Positions 25,061 through 33,532 of a DNA stretch of 64,000 nucleotides are shown piece by piece. Positions within the stretch are counted from its first letter, which is position 1, and every line of letters starts with the position of its first letter. A program made the translations under genes and the position numbers. The notes beneath the pieces were generated by a model. It searched no databases and had not been told where the DNA came from. It worked only from the letters and a program-made list of their open reading frames with translations. Source of the stretch: Pseudonocardia kujensis (GTDB lineage: Bacteria; Actinomycetota; Actinomycetes; Mycobacteriales; Pseudonocardiaceae); contig NZ_JAJSOK010000002.1 of assembly GCF_021283305.1 (NCBI RefSeq), positions 186,001 through 250,000 of the forward strand, given 5' to 3'.

Positions 25061-26784
25061 GACGGTTCCCGGAGCACCCGGTCGCGGGTGAGGCCGAGGC
25101 GTTCGGGGGCGTGCAGCTGCAGGAGCGTGTGCTCGGCGTCGACCGGCACGCCGCGCCGGGTCGCCCGGCTGACCACGACCATCGTGAGGAACGCGAGCGG
25201 CACGGCCACGGCGGCGGGCCGCAGCAGCAGCACGCCCACGGCCCCCTCCGGCACGGTCCCGGCCAGCGCGAACCCGACGCCGACGGCGGACAGCACCCCG
25301 CCCACGAGCAGGCCGGCCGTGGCCCCGGTCGGGGTGAGCCCGCGCCACCACACGCCGAGCACGAGGAGCGGGCAGAAGGTGGCGGCGGAGACCGCGAAGA
25401 CCAGCGGCACCGTGAGAGCCAGGTCCAGCCGCGCGACGAGGAGGGCGGTCGCCACCGGGACGATCGCGGAGAGCAGCGCGGCGAGCCGGAAGTCCCGCAG
25501 CCTGCCCTTCAGCACATCGGTGAACAGTACGCCGGCGAGGCTCACGACCAGGCCCGACGACGTCGAGAGGAAGGCCGCCGCGGCCCCGGCGGACACCAGC
25601 CCGCCGAGCAGCCAGCCCGCCCAGCCGTCGCCCAGCGCGGCGGTCGGGACGAGCAGGACCGCACCGTCCGTACGGCCGTCGACCAGCAGCTGCGGGGTGA
25701 ACGCGCGCGACAGCAGCCCCATCAGCGTGACCAGCACGAACACCCCGCCGATCATCGCCAGGACGACGACGGTGGTGCGGCGGGCGGCCCGGCCGTCGGG
25801 GTTGGTGTAGAAGCGGACCAGCACGTGCGGCAGGCCCATCGTGCCCGCGATGCCGGCGACCAGGATCGAGTAGATCTCGAGCAGGTCGAGCGGCCCGGAC
25901 CGCGGTTCCAGCCACGCGCGGTCCGTCGCGGGGGTGCCGACCGGGACGGGGACGCCGGTGCCGGCGGCGAACCGCAGCTCGGTCCCGGCCTCGACGGTGT
26001 GCAGGCCCGGCGACCAGAGCAGCGGGCCGTCGACGGTCGCGCCGTCGACCTCGCCCCGGGCCTCGAGCGGGGTGTCCGCGACGACCTCGAGGTCCACGGG
26101 GGTGCGGACGTCGATCGTGGTCGCCTCGGGGAACTGCGGCGCGACCGGCCGGTCGAGCTCGCGGTCGCTCCCCACGAACAGGGCGAGCGCGACGAGCGCG
26201 GGCACGGTGAGCGCCGTCAGCTTGAGCCAGTACTGGAAGGCCTGCACGAAGGTGATCGAGCGCATGCCGCCGGCCACCACGCACAGCACCACCAGCACAC
26301 CCGCACCGAGCACCCCGACCCACGAGGGCAACGAGGTCAGCGTGGTGAGCGAGAGGCCGGCACCCTGCAGCTGCGGGAGCAGGTAGAGCCAGCCGATCAG
26401 CAGCACCAGCGCGGTGCACAGCCGGCGCAACCGCGGCGAGTGCAGCCGGGCCTCGGCGAAGTCCGGGATCGTGTAGGCCCCGGAGCGGCGCAGCGGGGCG
26501 GCCACGAACAGCAGCAGCGCCAGGTAGCCCGCGCAGAAGGCGATCGGGTACCAGAGCGCGGTCGCGCCCTCGCGCAGCACCAGACCGGCGATGCCGAGGA
26601 AGGTGGCGGCGGACAGGTACTCGCCGGAGATCGCCGCGGCGTTGGGCACCGCACCGACGGTGCGGGAGGCGACGAGGAAGTCCGAGGTGCTGCGGGCGAC
26701 GCGCACGCCGAGCGAGCCGATGACGACGGACGCCACGCCGACGAGGGCGATGGCGACCAGCGCGATGACGGACGGGGTGGGCAA
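25057..26784 (-). CDS. Sodium:solute symporter with large outer loop, paralog 2
   Basis: 575 aa, same layout as its neighbour: SGEYLSAATFLGIAGLVL, GGMRSITFVQAFQYWLKLTAL, an extracytoplasmic insertion (about 205-300) that differs most from the paralog, and a common C-terminal LHAPERLGL ending. Tandem duplication followed by divergence of the outer loop suggests different substrates or partners. Start near 26784, 36 bp after the proline-rich membrane protein gene. Confidence 0.8.
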   Translation of the reverse strand: MPTPSVIALVAIALVGVASVVIGSLGVRVARSTSDFLVASRTVGAVPNAAAISGEYLSAATFLGIAGLVLREGATALWYPIAFCAGYLALLLFVAAPLRRSGAYTIPDFAEARLHSPRLRRLCTALVLLIGWLYLLPQLQGAGLSLTTLTSLPSWVGVLGAGVLVVLCVVAGGMRSITFVQAFQYWLKLTALTVPALVALALFVGSDRELDRPVAPQFPEATTIDVRTPVDLEVVADTPLEARGEVDGATVDGPLLWSPGLHTVEAGTELRFAAGTGVPVPVGTPATDRAWLEPRSGPLDLLEIYSILVAGIAGTMGLPHVLVRFYTNPDGRAARRTTVVVLAMIGGVFVLVTLMGLLSRAFTPQLLVDGRTDGAVLLVPTAALGDGWAGWLLGGLVSAGAAAAFLSTSSGLVVSLAGVLFTDVLKGRLRDFRLAALLSAIVPVATALLVARLDLALTVPLVFAVSAATFCPLLVLGVWWRGLTPTGATAGLLVGGVLSAVGVGFALAGTVPEGAVGVLLLRPAAVAVPLAFLTMVVVSRATRRGVPVDAEHTLLQLHAPERLGLTRDRVLREPS

Positions 26785-26819
26785 CGGGGAGCTCTCTGGG
26801 GAACGGGCGGGGGCGGGGG

Positions 26820-28202
26820 TCAGTCCTGGACGTGGTCGGCGAAGTTCTGCTCGACCCGCTCGGCGGCCCTGGTGTGCCGCCAGCCCAGGGCCAGCAGGAA
26901 CGGGTAGACGAGCACGCCGAGCAGCAGCCAGGGCAGCCGCAGCCCCAGCACGTCGACCCGGCCCAGCTCGGGGTAGAAGGCGAACAGGACGGGCAGCACG
27001 CCGAGCACCAGCAGGGCGAGGCCGCCGTAGCGCAACGCGACCGCGAGCTGGCTGCCGATCAGGTTCGTCCGCAGCAGCTCGCCGACGGCGGTGCCCTCCT
27101 GGACGTCGACCACGGTGCGGACGGTGCGGGCCACGCCCTTGCGCTCGGACAGCACCACGCGGACGCGGCGCGGGACGCCCTCGGGCTGCTCCTCCTCGAC
27201 CGGCCGGAACCGCGCGCCGACGGGCCGGCCGGGGCCGGTGTCGCCGGTGGGCGCGGTCGGCGCCACGGCGGGCGAGGGGGCGCCGGCGGTGCGGGCGGAG
27301 AGAGGGAGCCTGCTCGCGGGGTCGACGGCCGGCGTGGCGTCGGTGGGCGCGGCCGCCGCGAGCGGCGCCCGGGCCTGCTCGAACGGCGGCTCGGGGTACC
27401 CGGGGTCGTCGGCGGGGACCGGGGGGACGACGCCGACGTCCGTGCGTTCGGCGTCGGTGTCCGGTATCGAGGGGCCCGGAACCGGGGGGCCCGGCATCGG
27501 GCGCGGGAGCCCGGGGTGGGTGCCCGGCGGCGCCGTGGGGGCGGCCGGGGGCGGCGCGGAAAGCGCACGGGACGGCGGTTCCGGGGTGAACTCACCGGTG
27601 AACGCCGCCGGGTACTCGCCGGCGGGAGGCCGGGCGGCAGGCGGCCGCGCGCCGAGGGAGTCCGGCGCGAGCGCGGGCCGGCCCGCCCGCGACAACGGGC
27701 TGCCGGGGGCGCCGCTCTGCCGCATCCCGCCCGGTCCGGCCGGCGGGCCCTGCGGGTCCGGTGGGGGGCCGGGTCGGGGCCCGTCGCCCCGCGGGTCACC
27801 CCGGCCGTCGTCGTAGACCTCGGGCGGCGGCACCCGCAGGGGCACGCTGGCCGGGCCCAGGACGCGCTCGAACCGCTCGACCTCGGGGTCGTCGAAGGGG
27901 CCGTCGTCCGCGTCGTCGTCCTCGTAGTCGGGGTAGGCCGTGTAGTCGGGCGTCCCGGCGTCGCGGGAGAACCGCGCCCGCAGCTCGCTCACGCCGAACT
28001 GGTCGGTGTCCGCCTCGTCCCGCGCGTGCCGGCCGCGGCCGGAGCGGGCGTTGGCGTCCATCCGCCGGCGCATCTCCTCCTGCAGCCACAGCGGCCCGGA
28101 GTCCTCGGTGCCGGCCGGCGCGCGCCGGCGCCGGTCGGACCCCTCCCCGTCCCCCGGGTCGGGGCTCATCGACGGCGGAGTGCCGTCGACGGCAGCACTC
28201 AT
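26820..28202 (-). CDS. Proline-rich protein with C-terminal two-helix membrane anchor
   Basis: 460 aa. The first 340 residues are low-complexity, rich in Pro, Ala, Gly and Asp, with an acidic patch DYEDDDADDGPFDDPEVERF near 90-110. The C-terminus has two membrane helices (about 390-435) and ends RHTRAAERVEQNFADHVQD. Size and position of the helices before symporter genes recall a DUF485-like subunit with a long cytosolic extension; this is a guess. ATG at 28202 with GGAGGAGG. Operon with the two symporters downstream. Confidence 0.6.
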   Translation of the reverse strand: MSAAVDGTPPSMSPDPGDGEGSDRRRRAPAGTEDSGPLWLQEEMRRRMDANARSGRGRHARDEADTDQFGVSELRARFSRDAGTPDYTAYPDYEDDDADDGPFDDPEVERFERVLGPASVPLRVPPPEVYDDGRGDPRGDGPRPGPPPDPQGPPAGPGGMRQSGAPGSPLSRAGRPALAPDSLGARPPAARPPAGEYPAAFTGEFTPEPPSRALSAPPPAAPTAPPGTHPGLPRPMPGPPVPGPSIPDTDAERTDVGVVPPVPADDPGYPEPPFEQARAPLAAAAPTDATPAVDPASRLPLSARTAGAPSPAVAPTAPTGDTGPGRPVGARFRPVEEEQPEGVPRRVRVVLSERKGVARTVRTVVDVQEGTAVGELLRTNLIGSQLAVALRYGGLALLVLGVLPVLFAFYPELGRVDVLGLRLPWLLLGVLVYPFLLALGWRHTRAAERVEQNFADHVQD

Positions 28203-28236
28203 GCCTCCTCCGCGGGAAAGAGTGCGTCGTCGGGGT

Positions 28237-29115
28237 TCACCTCTGGCTCCACGCCTGCTTCGTCGCGCGGACCAGGCGGTCCTTCAGCTCACGGGTGTGC
28301 CGGCGGGAGACGGGCAGCTCCGCGGTGTCGGGGCCGGAGCCGACGCGCACCACGTAGCCCGACCCGGACAGCCGCAGCTCGGTGACCAGCGGCAGCGCGA
28401 CCAGGAACGAGCGGTGGATGCGCACGAACCCGGCGTCGCGCCAGCGGTCCTCCAGCACGGACAGCGGGATGCGGACCAGGTGGCTGCCCTCGGTGGTGTG
28501 CAGCCGGGCGTAGTCGCCCTGGGCCTCGACGTACCGGACGGCCGAGCGGGGGACCAGCTTCGTGGTACCCGCCAGCTCCACGGGGATGACCTCGTCCTCG
28601 TCCCGCTCCTGCGGGGCGTGCTCGACGGGGGCCGCGGTGGCGCGGTTCGCGATGATCCGGTCCAGGGCCGCCGCCAGCCGCTCCTCGCGCAGCGGCTTGA
28701 GCAGGTAGTCCTTGGCACCGACCTCGTAGGCGTCGACCGCGCGGTCGTCGTGCGCCGTGACGAAGACGACCTCCGGCGGCTGGGCCATCGAGGAGAAGAC
28801 CCGGGCGAGCTCCAGGCCGTCGAGCCCCGGCATGCGGATGTCGAGGAAGACGACGTCGACGTCCGTCTTCTCCGCCACGCGGGTGCCGGCGGCCGGGTGC
28901 GGGGCACCCGCGGCGCGGGCGGCGTTCGCGGCGTGCACGCTCTCCCGGGAACTGCGCGCATTGAGGATGCGGAGGGCCTCGGTGGCGTCCGAGGCCTTGA
29001 GCACCTCGCCGACCCGCGGGTCCTCGTTCAGCAGGAACGCCAGTTCTTCGAGAGCCGGCTGTTCGTCGTCCACTGCGAGGACGACCAGACCTCCGGAGCT
29101 GTCGGTGCTGTCCAC
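28237..29115 (-). CDS. LytTR-type response regulator (LytR/AlgR family)
   Basis: 292 aa. Receiver domain (VLAVDDEQPALEEL at the start, phosphoacceptor Asp in VFLDIRMPGLDGLEL, switch Thr in VFVTAHD and Lys in KDYLLKPL) followed by a LytTR DNA-binding domain (about 180-290; YVEAQGDYARLHTTEG, RIHRSFLV). About 30 extra residues sit between receiver beta strands before the phosphoacceptor, an unusual insertion. GTG at 29115 with GAGGAG. Partner of the LytS-type kinase at 30303, though separated by an S49 peptidase gene. Likely activates the symporter genes. Confidence 0.88.
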   Translation of the reverse strand: MDSTDSSGGLVVLAVDDEQPALEELAFLLNEDPRVGEVLKASDATEALRILNARSSRESVHAANAARAAGAPHPAAGTRVAEKTDVDVVFLDIRMPGLDGLELARVFSSMAQPPEVVFVTAHDDRAVDAYEVGAKDYLLKPLREERLAAALDRIIANRATAAPVEHAPQERDEDEVIPVELAGTTKLVPRSAVRYVEAQGDYARLHTTEGSHLVRIPLSVLEDRWRDAGFVRIHRSFLVALPLVTELRLSGSGYVVRVGSGPDTAELPVSRRHTRELKDRLVRATKQAWSQR

Positions 29116-29307
29116 GATCTCCTCATCCTGCGTTCCCGGTGCGCGGCCGGGCGCGCACCTCGTCGGTGGCGGCCCCCGGCCCTGCCGACCATGGTGACGG
29201 TGATCGGTGCGGGATGCCAGGGCATCTCATCAATCTGCGACCGATCGGCTACTGATCGAACGGGTGAGGACCGGGGGTTCTCTCGGGCTCGCCCACCGCC
29301 GGCGAGG

Positions 29308-30204
29308 CTACAGACCGTAGCGCGCCCATGTCGCCCTGATGTCGACCGCCTGGACCAGCCCCAGCGCGGCGTCCGCCGCACCGCCTGCACCGAGGTCCCC
29401 GAGCCGGGCCGCGGCCGGGGCGCCCAGGCCCAGCCGGGCGAGCAGCGGCTTGCGTCCCTCGACCGGGGCCAGCTTCGCCTCCGGGAAGCGCTCCGTGAGC
29501 ACGGACCGCGCCGTGCCCAGGCCGTCGACCAGGCCGAGCTCGACCGCCCGCGCGCCGGTCCACACCTCGCCGGTGAAGAGGTCGTCACCGCCGGTCAGCC
29601 GGTCACCGCGGCGCTCGGTGACCCACTCCCGGAACAGGCCGTGCAGCTCGTCCTGCAGGCCGCGCAGCCACGCGACGTCCTCGTCCTTCTCCGGCAGGAA
29701 CGGGTCGAGCCGGGACTTCGACCTGCCCGCGGTGTGCAGCCGGCGCTCGATGCCGAAGCGCTGGATGAAGCCCTCCAGCCCGAACCCGGAGCTGATCACG
29801 CCGATCGAGCCGACGATGGAGGTCGGGTGGGCGTAGATCTCGTCCGCCGCGCAGGCCAGCCAGTACCCGCCCGAGGCCGCGACGTCCTCGCAGAACGCCA
29901 GCACCGGCACCTCGTGCTCGTCCGCGAGCCCCCGGATCCGGTCCGCGACCAGCGCGGACTGGGTGGGCGAGCCGCCGGGCGAGTTCACCAGCAGCCCGAC
30001 GGCCACGACCCGCTCGGTGCCGAACGCCCGCTCCAGCACCTTGTCCGTGGACGCCGCGTTGATCACCGCGCGCGGCACCGGACCGGGCTGCGGCGAGATC
30101 ACGCCGTGCAGCCGGACGAGCGGGACCACCGGGGCGTCGCCCTTCTCGCCGAGCCGTCCGGGAAGGCGCGAGGTCAGGCGGTCGGGCAGGCGGAGGGCGT
30201 CCAT
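29308..30204 (-). CDS. S49-family peptidase (SppA-like)
   Basis: 298 aa. NSPGGSPTQSALVADRI, EDVAASGGYWLACAADEI (nucleophile Ser) and TSIVGSIGVISSGFG are the SppA/S49 core. There is no obvious N-terminal membrane helix, so it may be a soluble or peripheral form. The family degrades signal peptides or membrane-protein fragments. ATG at 30204. It lies between the genes of a two-component pair, 192 bp before the regulator start. Confidence 0.85.
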   Translation of the reverse strand: MDALRLPDRLTSRLPGRLGEKGDAPVVPLVRLHGVISPQPGPVPRAVINAASTDKVLERAFGTERVVAVGLLVNSPGGSPTQSALVADRIRGLADEHEVPVLAFCEDVAASGGYWLACAADEIYAHPTSIVGSIGVISSGFGLEGFIQRFGIERRLHTAGRSKSRLDPFLPEKDEDVAWLRGLQDELHGLFREWVTERRGDRLTGGDDLFTGEVWTGARAVELGLVDGLGTARSVLTERFPEAKLAPVEGRKPLLARLGLGAPAAARLGDLGAGGAADAALGLVQAVDIRATWARYGL

Positions 30205-30302
30205 GTGCTCACGCTACCGATCCGAACCGGCCGCAGCCGTGGTCGTCGTGGGCCCCCGCGCGCCCGTCCCGCGCGCCGGGTCCGCCGCGCGGATCCGCTG
30301 CC

Positions 30303-31517
30303 TCAGACCCGGATGCCCGCGCGGAACTTCGGCACCCGCAGGGTGATCTTCATGCCGGCGCCGACGGCGGTGTCCACGACCAGGCCGAAGTCGTCGCCGA
30401 AGGCCGAGCGCATCCGGTCGTCGACGTTGCCGAGGCCGACGTGCGCACCGGAGAGGTGGGCGTCGTCGAGGTCCTCGGTGAGGCGGGCGGGGTCCATGCC
30501 CACGCCGTCGTCCTCCACGATGATCACGCACTCGGCGCCGGCGTTCTCGGCGGTGATCGTGATGGTGCCGCCGTTGGGCTTGCCGGAGAGCCCGTGCCGC
30601 ACCGCGTTCTCCACCAGCGGCTGCAACGCGAGGAACGGCAGCACGACGTTGAGCACCTCGGGCGCGATCTGCAGCTTGATGTTGAGCCGGTTGCCGAAGC
30701 GGGCCTTCTCCAGCGCGATGTAGCGCTCGATGTTGGTGAGCTCGTCCGACAGCGTCGTGTACTCGCCGGCGGTGCGGAACGAGTACCGGGTGAAGTCGGC
30801 GAACTCGATCAGCAGATCGCGGGCCCGCACCGGGTCGGTCCGGATGAAGCTCGCGATGGTGGTCAGCGCGTTGTAGACGAAGTGCGGCGAGATCTGGGCC
30901 CGCAGCGCCCGGACCTCGGCCCGGTTGAGCCGGGCGCGCGACTCGTCGAGCTCGGCGAGCTCGAGCTGGCTGGACACGTACCGCGCGACCTCGGCGGTGG
31001 CCCGCAGCAGCACCGGGCCCGCGGTCAGCGTGGTGAGCGCGGCCAGGGTGCCGATGATCGCGCCGTCGCTCTCCAGCGGCACCACCACGATGCCGCGGAC
31101 GTCGCAGCTCGGGTACTGGCAGGCGATGGCCGAGTGCGAGAGCACCTGCTGGCGGCCGGTGGAGATCACCTGGTCGGCGAGGGCCACGACGTCGGGCTTG
31201 TGCTGGTCGGCGTCGCCGTCCCAGGCCAGGACCTCGCCCCGGGCGTCCGTCATGGTGAGCGCGCAGGTGTCCAGCAGCGTGCGCAGGTAGGGCAGCGCGT
31301 ACGCGGCGGAGTTGGGGTTGAGCCCGTCCCGCAGCGCGGGCGCGGCGAGCGCCACGGTGTGCAGCGTGGAGAAGGTGGCCCGCTCGAGCGGGCTCGCGAA
31401 GGTGTGCCGGCGGGCCCGGCGCACCAGGAGCACCACGATCACCACGACGAGTGCCACGATGACCGCCGCGAGGACGAGCACCAGCGGCGAGGCCAGCACG
31501 TCCGCCACGGTGGTCAC
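30303..31517 (-). CDS. LytS-type sensor histidine kinase with GAF domain
   Basis: 404 aa. One membrane helix (about 10-35), a GAF-like sensor (about 60-190) with a conserved SHSAIACQYPSCDV cysteine pair, the dimerisation/phospho-acceptor segment LRAQISPHFVYNALTTIASF (His about 217), and an ATPase domain with PLVENAVRHGL and DDGVGM. This is the family that senses pyruvate/acetate-like nutrients with LytTR regulators (BtsS, YpdA relatives). GTG at 31517 overlaps the Fpg stop (GTGA). Confidence 0.88.
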   Translation of the reverse strand: MTTVADVLASPLVLVLAAVIVALVVVIVVLLVRRARRHTFASPLERATFSTLHTVALAAPALRDGLNPNSAAYALPYLRTLLDTCALTMTDARGEVLAWDGDADQHKPDVVALADQVISTGRQQVLSHSAIACQYPSCDVRGIVVVPLESDGAIIGTLAALTTLTAGPVLLRATAEVARYVSSQLELAELDESRARLNRAEVRALRAQISPHFVYNALTTIASFIRTDPVRARDLLIEFADFTRYSFRTAGEYTTLSDELTNIERYIALEKARFGNRLNIKLQIAPEVLNVVLPFLALQPLVENAVRHGLSGKPNGGTITITAENAGAECVIIVEDDGVGMDPARLTEDLDDAHLSGAHVGLGNVDDRMRSAFGDDFGLVVDTAVGAGMKITLRVPKFRAGIRV

Positions 31518-32395
31518 CTCACCAGTCTGGAGAGCCGCCGGTCGGCCAGGGGTTTGCCGCCGGTCTGGCACGTCGGACAGTACTGGAACGACCGATCGGC
31601 GAACGACACCTCCCGAACGGTGTCCCCGCACACCGGGCAGGGCAGCCCGGTCCGGGCGTGGACCCGAAGGCCGGAGCGCTTCTCCCCCTTCAACGAGGCG
31701 GCGCGCTGCCCCACGGAGCGGTCCACGGCGTCGCCCAGGACGCCGCGCACCGCGTCGTACAGGACGTCGACCTTGGCCTCGTCGAGCCGCCCGGCCACCG
31801 CGTAGGGCGACAGCCGGGCGGTGTGCAGGATCTCGTCGCTGTAGGCGTTGCCGATCCCGCCCAGCACCTTCTGGTCGGTGATCAGGTTCTTGATCCGCTC
31901 GGTGCGCCCCGCGAGCAGCGCGCCGAACCCGGCCCGGTCGATCTCCAGCGCGTCGGGCCCCAGCTTCGCGATGCCCGGGACCTCCTGCGGGTCGTGCACG
32001 AGGTACACGGCGAGCCGCTTCTGCGTGCCCGCCTCGGTGAGGTCGAAGCCCGGCCCGCCCACGGTGTCGAGGTGCACCCGCAGGGCCAGCGGACCCCGCC
32101 CGCTGGGCTTCGGCGGGGTGGCCGCGGCCTGGTCGTGCCAGCGCAGCCAGCCCGCCCGGGACAGGTGCGTGACCAGGTGCAGGCCCGGCTCGTCCTGGCG
32201 GTCCTCGAAGTCCACCGAGAGGAACTTGCCGAACCGGCTCGCCCCCGTGACCACCCGGCCGGCCAGCGCCGACACCGGCGGGTCGAAGGTCTTCAGCACG
32301 CTCATGCTGGCCACGTCGACCCGCGCCACCGGCCGATACAGGGCGTGGTCGCGCAGGTGCTGGGCGAGTGCCTCGACCTCGGGGAGCTCGGGCAT
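31514..32395 (-). CDS. Fpg/Nei-family DNA glycosylase
   Basis: 293 aa. Starts MPELPEVEALAQHL with the catalytic Pro2/Glu3. It has the beta-sandwich, the helix-two-turn-helix region (KNLITDQKVLGGIGNAYSDEIL) and a C-terminal zinc finger CPVCGDTV ... YCPTCQTGG. It excises oxidised bases (8-oxoguanine or oxidised pyrimidines) and cuts the backbone. The start codon overlaps the upstream stop (TGATG). The link to the kinase gene by overlap is likely just operon packing. Confidence 0.9.
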   Translation of the reverse strand: MPELPEVEALAQHLRDHALYRPVARVDVASMSVLKTFDPPVSALAGRVVTGASRFGKFLSVDFEDRQDEPGLHLVTHLSRAGWLRWHDQAAATPPKPSGRGPLALRVHLDTVGGPGFDLTEAGTQKRLAVYLVHDPQEVPGIAKLGPDALEIDRAGFGALLAGRTERIKNLITDQKVLGGIGNAYSDEILHTARLSPYAVAGRLDEAKVDVLYDAVRGVLGDAVDRSVGQRAASLKGEKRSGLRVHARTGLPCPVCGDTVREVSFADRSFQYCPTCQTGGKPLADRRLSRLVR

Positions 32396-32850
32396 CAGTT
32401 GACCGGCTGCAGGGGGCTGTCGGCGTGCCCGGGGGTGCCGCGCTGGCGCAGCGAGAGCACCACCACCCGCATCTCCTCCTGGGCGCGGCTGACCCCGCGG
32501 ACCTTGCCCACCCAGTGCTCGCGGCCGGCGTCGGAGCCGTAGTGCCCGTCCGTCTCGGCGACGATCTTCCACGGCCGGCGCAGCCACCAGCGGACCGGGA
32601 AGAAGCCGAGGATCACGATCGCGGCGAACCAGTAGGCCAGCGGCACGTGCACCTGGGACTGGGCGAGCAGCGGCCACGCCACGATGGCCACACCGAACAC
32701 GATCAGCGCGCAGACGACCATCACGACGGCCCCACGGCCCCCGTCGACGTCGTGCTCGAACTCGTCGCCGACGGCGGGCGGCGACCAGTCGATGCGCCTG
32801 CTGACCTCCCACGTCCGCCCGTCGTTGGCGGTCACGGTCTTCCTCGCCAT
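32395..32850 (-). CDS. Conserved small membrane protein
   Basis: 151 aa. A hydrophilic N-terminus (RKTVTANDGRTWEVSRRIDW), two membrane helices (about 42-62 and 70-88) with FFPVRWWLRRPWKIVAETDG after them, and a cytosolic tail. Uncharacterised; similar proteins precede Fpg-type genes in actinobacteria to my knowledge. ATG at 32850 with GGCGGAG upstream. Confidence 0.65.
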   Translation of the reverse strand: MARKTVTANDGRTWEVSRRIDWSPPAVGDEFEHDVDGGRGAVVMVVCALIVFGVAIVAWPLLAQSQVHVPLAYWFAAIVILGFFPVRWWLRRPWKIVAETDGHYGSDAGREHWVGKVRGVSRAQEEMRVVVLSLRQRGTPGHADSPLQPVN

Positions 32851-32964
32851 GCACTCCGCCCGGTCGAAAAGGGTCCCCGACGCGGACCATCGTCCCACAC
32901 CGGGGGCCTTCGACGCCCCCTCCCGAACGGGTCCCGAGGGGTCGTCGCCCGTCGGACCCGGTGC

Positions 32965-33489
32965 TCAGCCCGCGGTCCGGTCGGGGGGCGGGGTGGGCTC
33001 GTCGGGGCAGGCCGCGGGCACCGGGGTCGCCTCGGGCACGCCCGGCGCGAGGAAGGAGGTGACCACCAGTCGGGCCGGCCCGGTGCCGGTGTTGCGCACG
33101 ACGTGCGCCACCCCCTCGCCCACGACGGCGACCTGGCCCGGCGCGAGCACCCGCGGGGCGCAGGCGTCGGCCTCCTGCACGGTGACCTGGCCCGAGTCGA
33201 GCAGGGTCAGCTCGGTGCCGGGGTGGGTCTCCCAGCCGAGCGCCTCGCCCGGCGCGAGGTCGAGGGTCCGCACGGCGTAGTCGGCGGGGGCGGGGGTCCG
33301 GAAGCGCAACGGGACGTCGACGACCCCGCGCCCGACCGTCTGCGGGCCCGTGGGGGCCGCGGGCGCGGCCGGGGCCGCCGCGGGCGTCGGCGCCGGCTGG
33401 CCGAGCTGCCCGGGCTGGGCGCAGGCGGCGAGCGCCAGCACGAACGCGAACCCCGTGACCGCACTCCCGATCCGGCCCGTCCGACCCAC
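32965..33489 (-). CDS. Cupin-domain lipoprotein
   Basis: 174 aa. A lipobox signal (FAFVLALAACAQ; lipidation Cys at about 23) and a Pro/Ala linker lead to one cupin barrel (about 60-150) with metal-site residues in GWETHPGTELTLLDSGQVTV and GVAHVVRNTG. It should be tethered outside the membrane. GTG 33489 has GGGAGG at suitable spacing; GTG 33495 is possible but too close to it. Function unknown; the neighbour is a P450. Confidence 0.75.
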   Translation of the reverse strand: MGRTGRIGSAVTGFAFVLALAACAQPGQLGQPAPTPAAAPAAPAAPTGPQTVGRGVVDVPLRFRTPAPADYAVRTLDLAPGEALGWETHPGTELTLLDSGQVTVQEADACAPRVLAPGQVAVVGEGVAHVVRNTGTGPARLVVTSFLAPGVPEATPVPAACPDEPTPPPDRTAG

Positions 33490-33532
33490 TGGCACGCCTC
33501 CCGTGATCGCTGCGGCGGAGACTAGACGGGGG

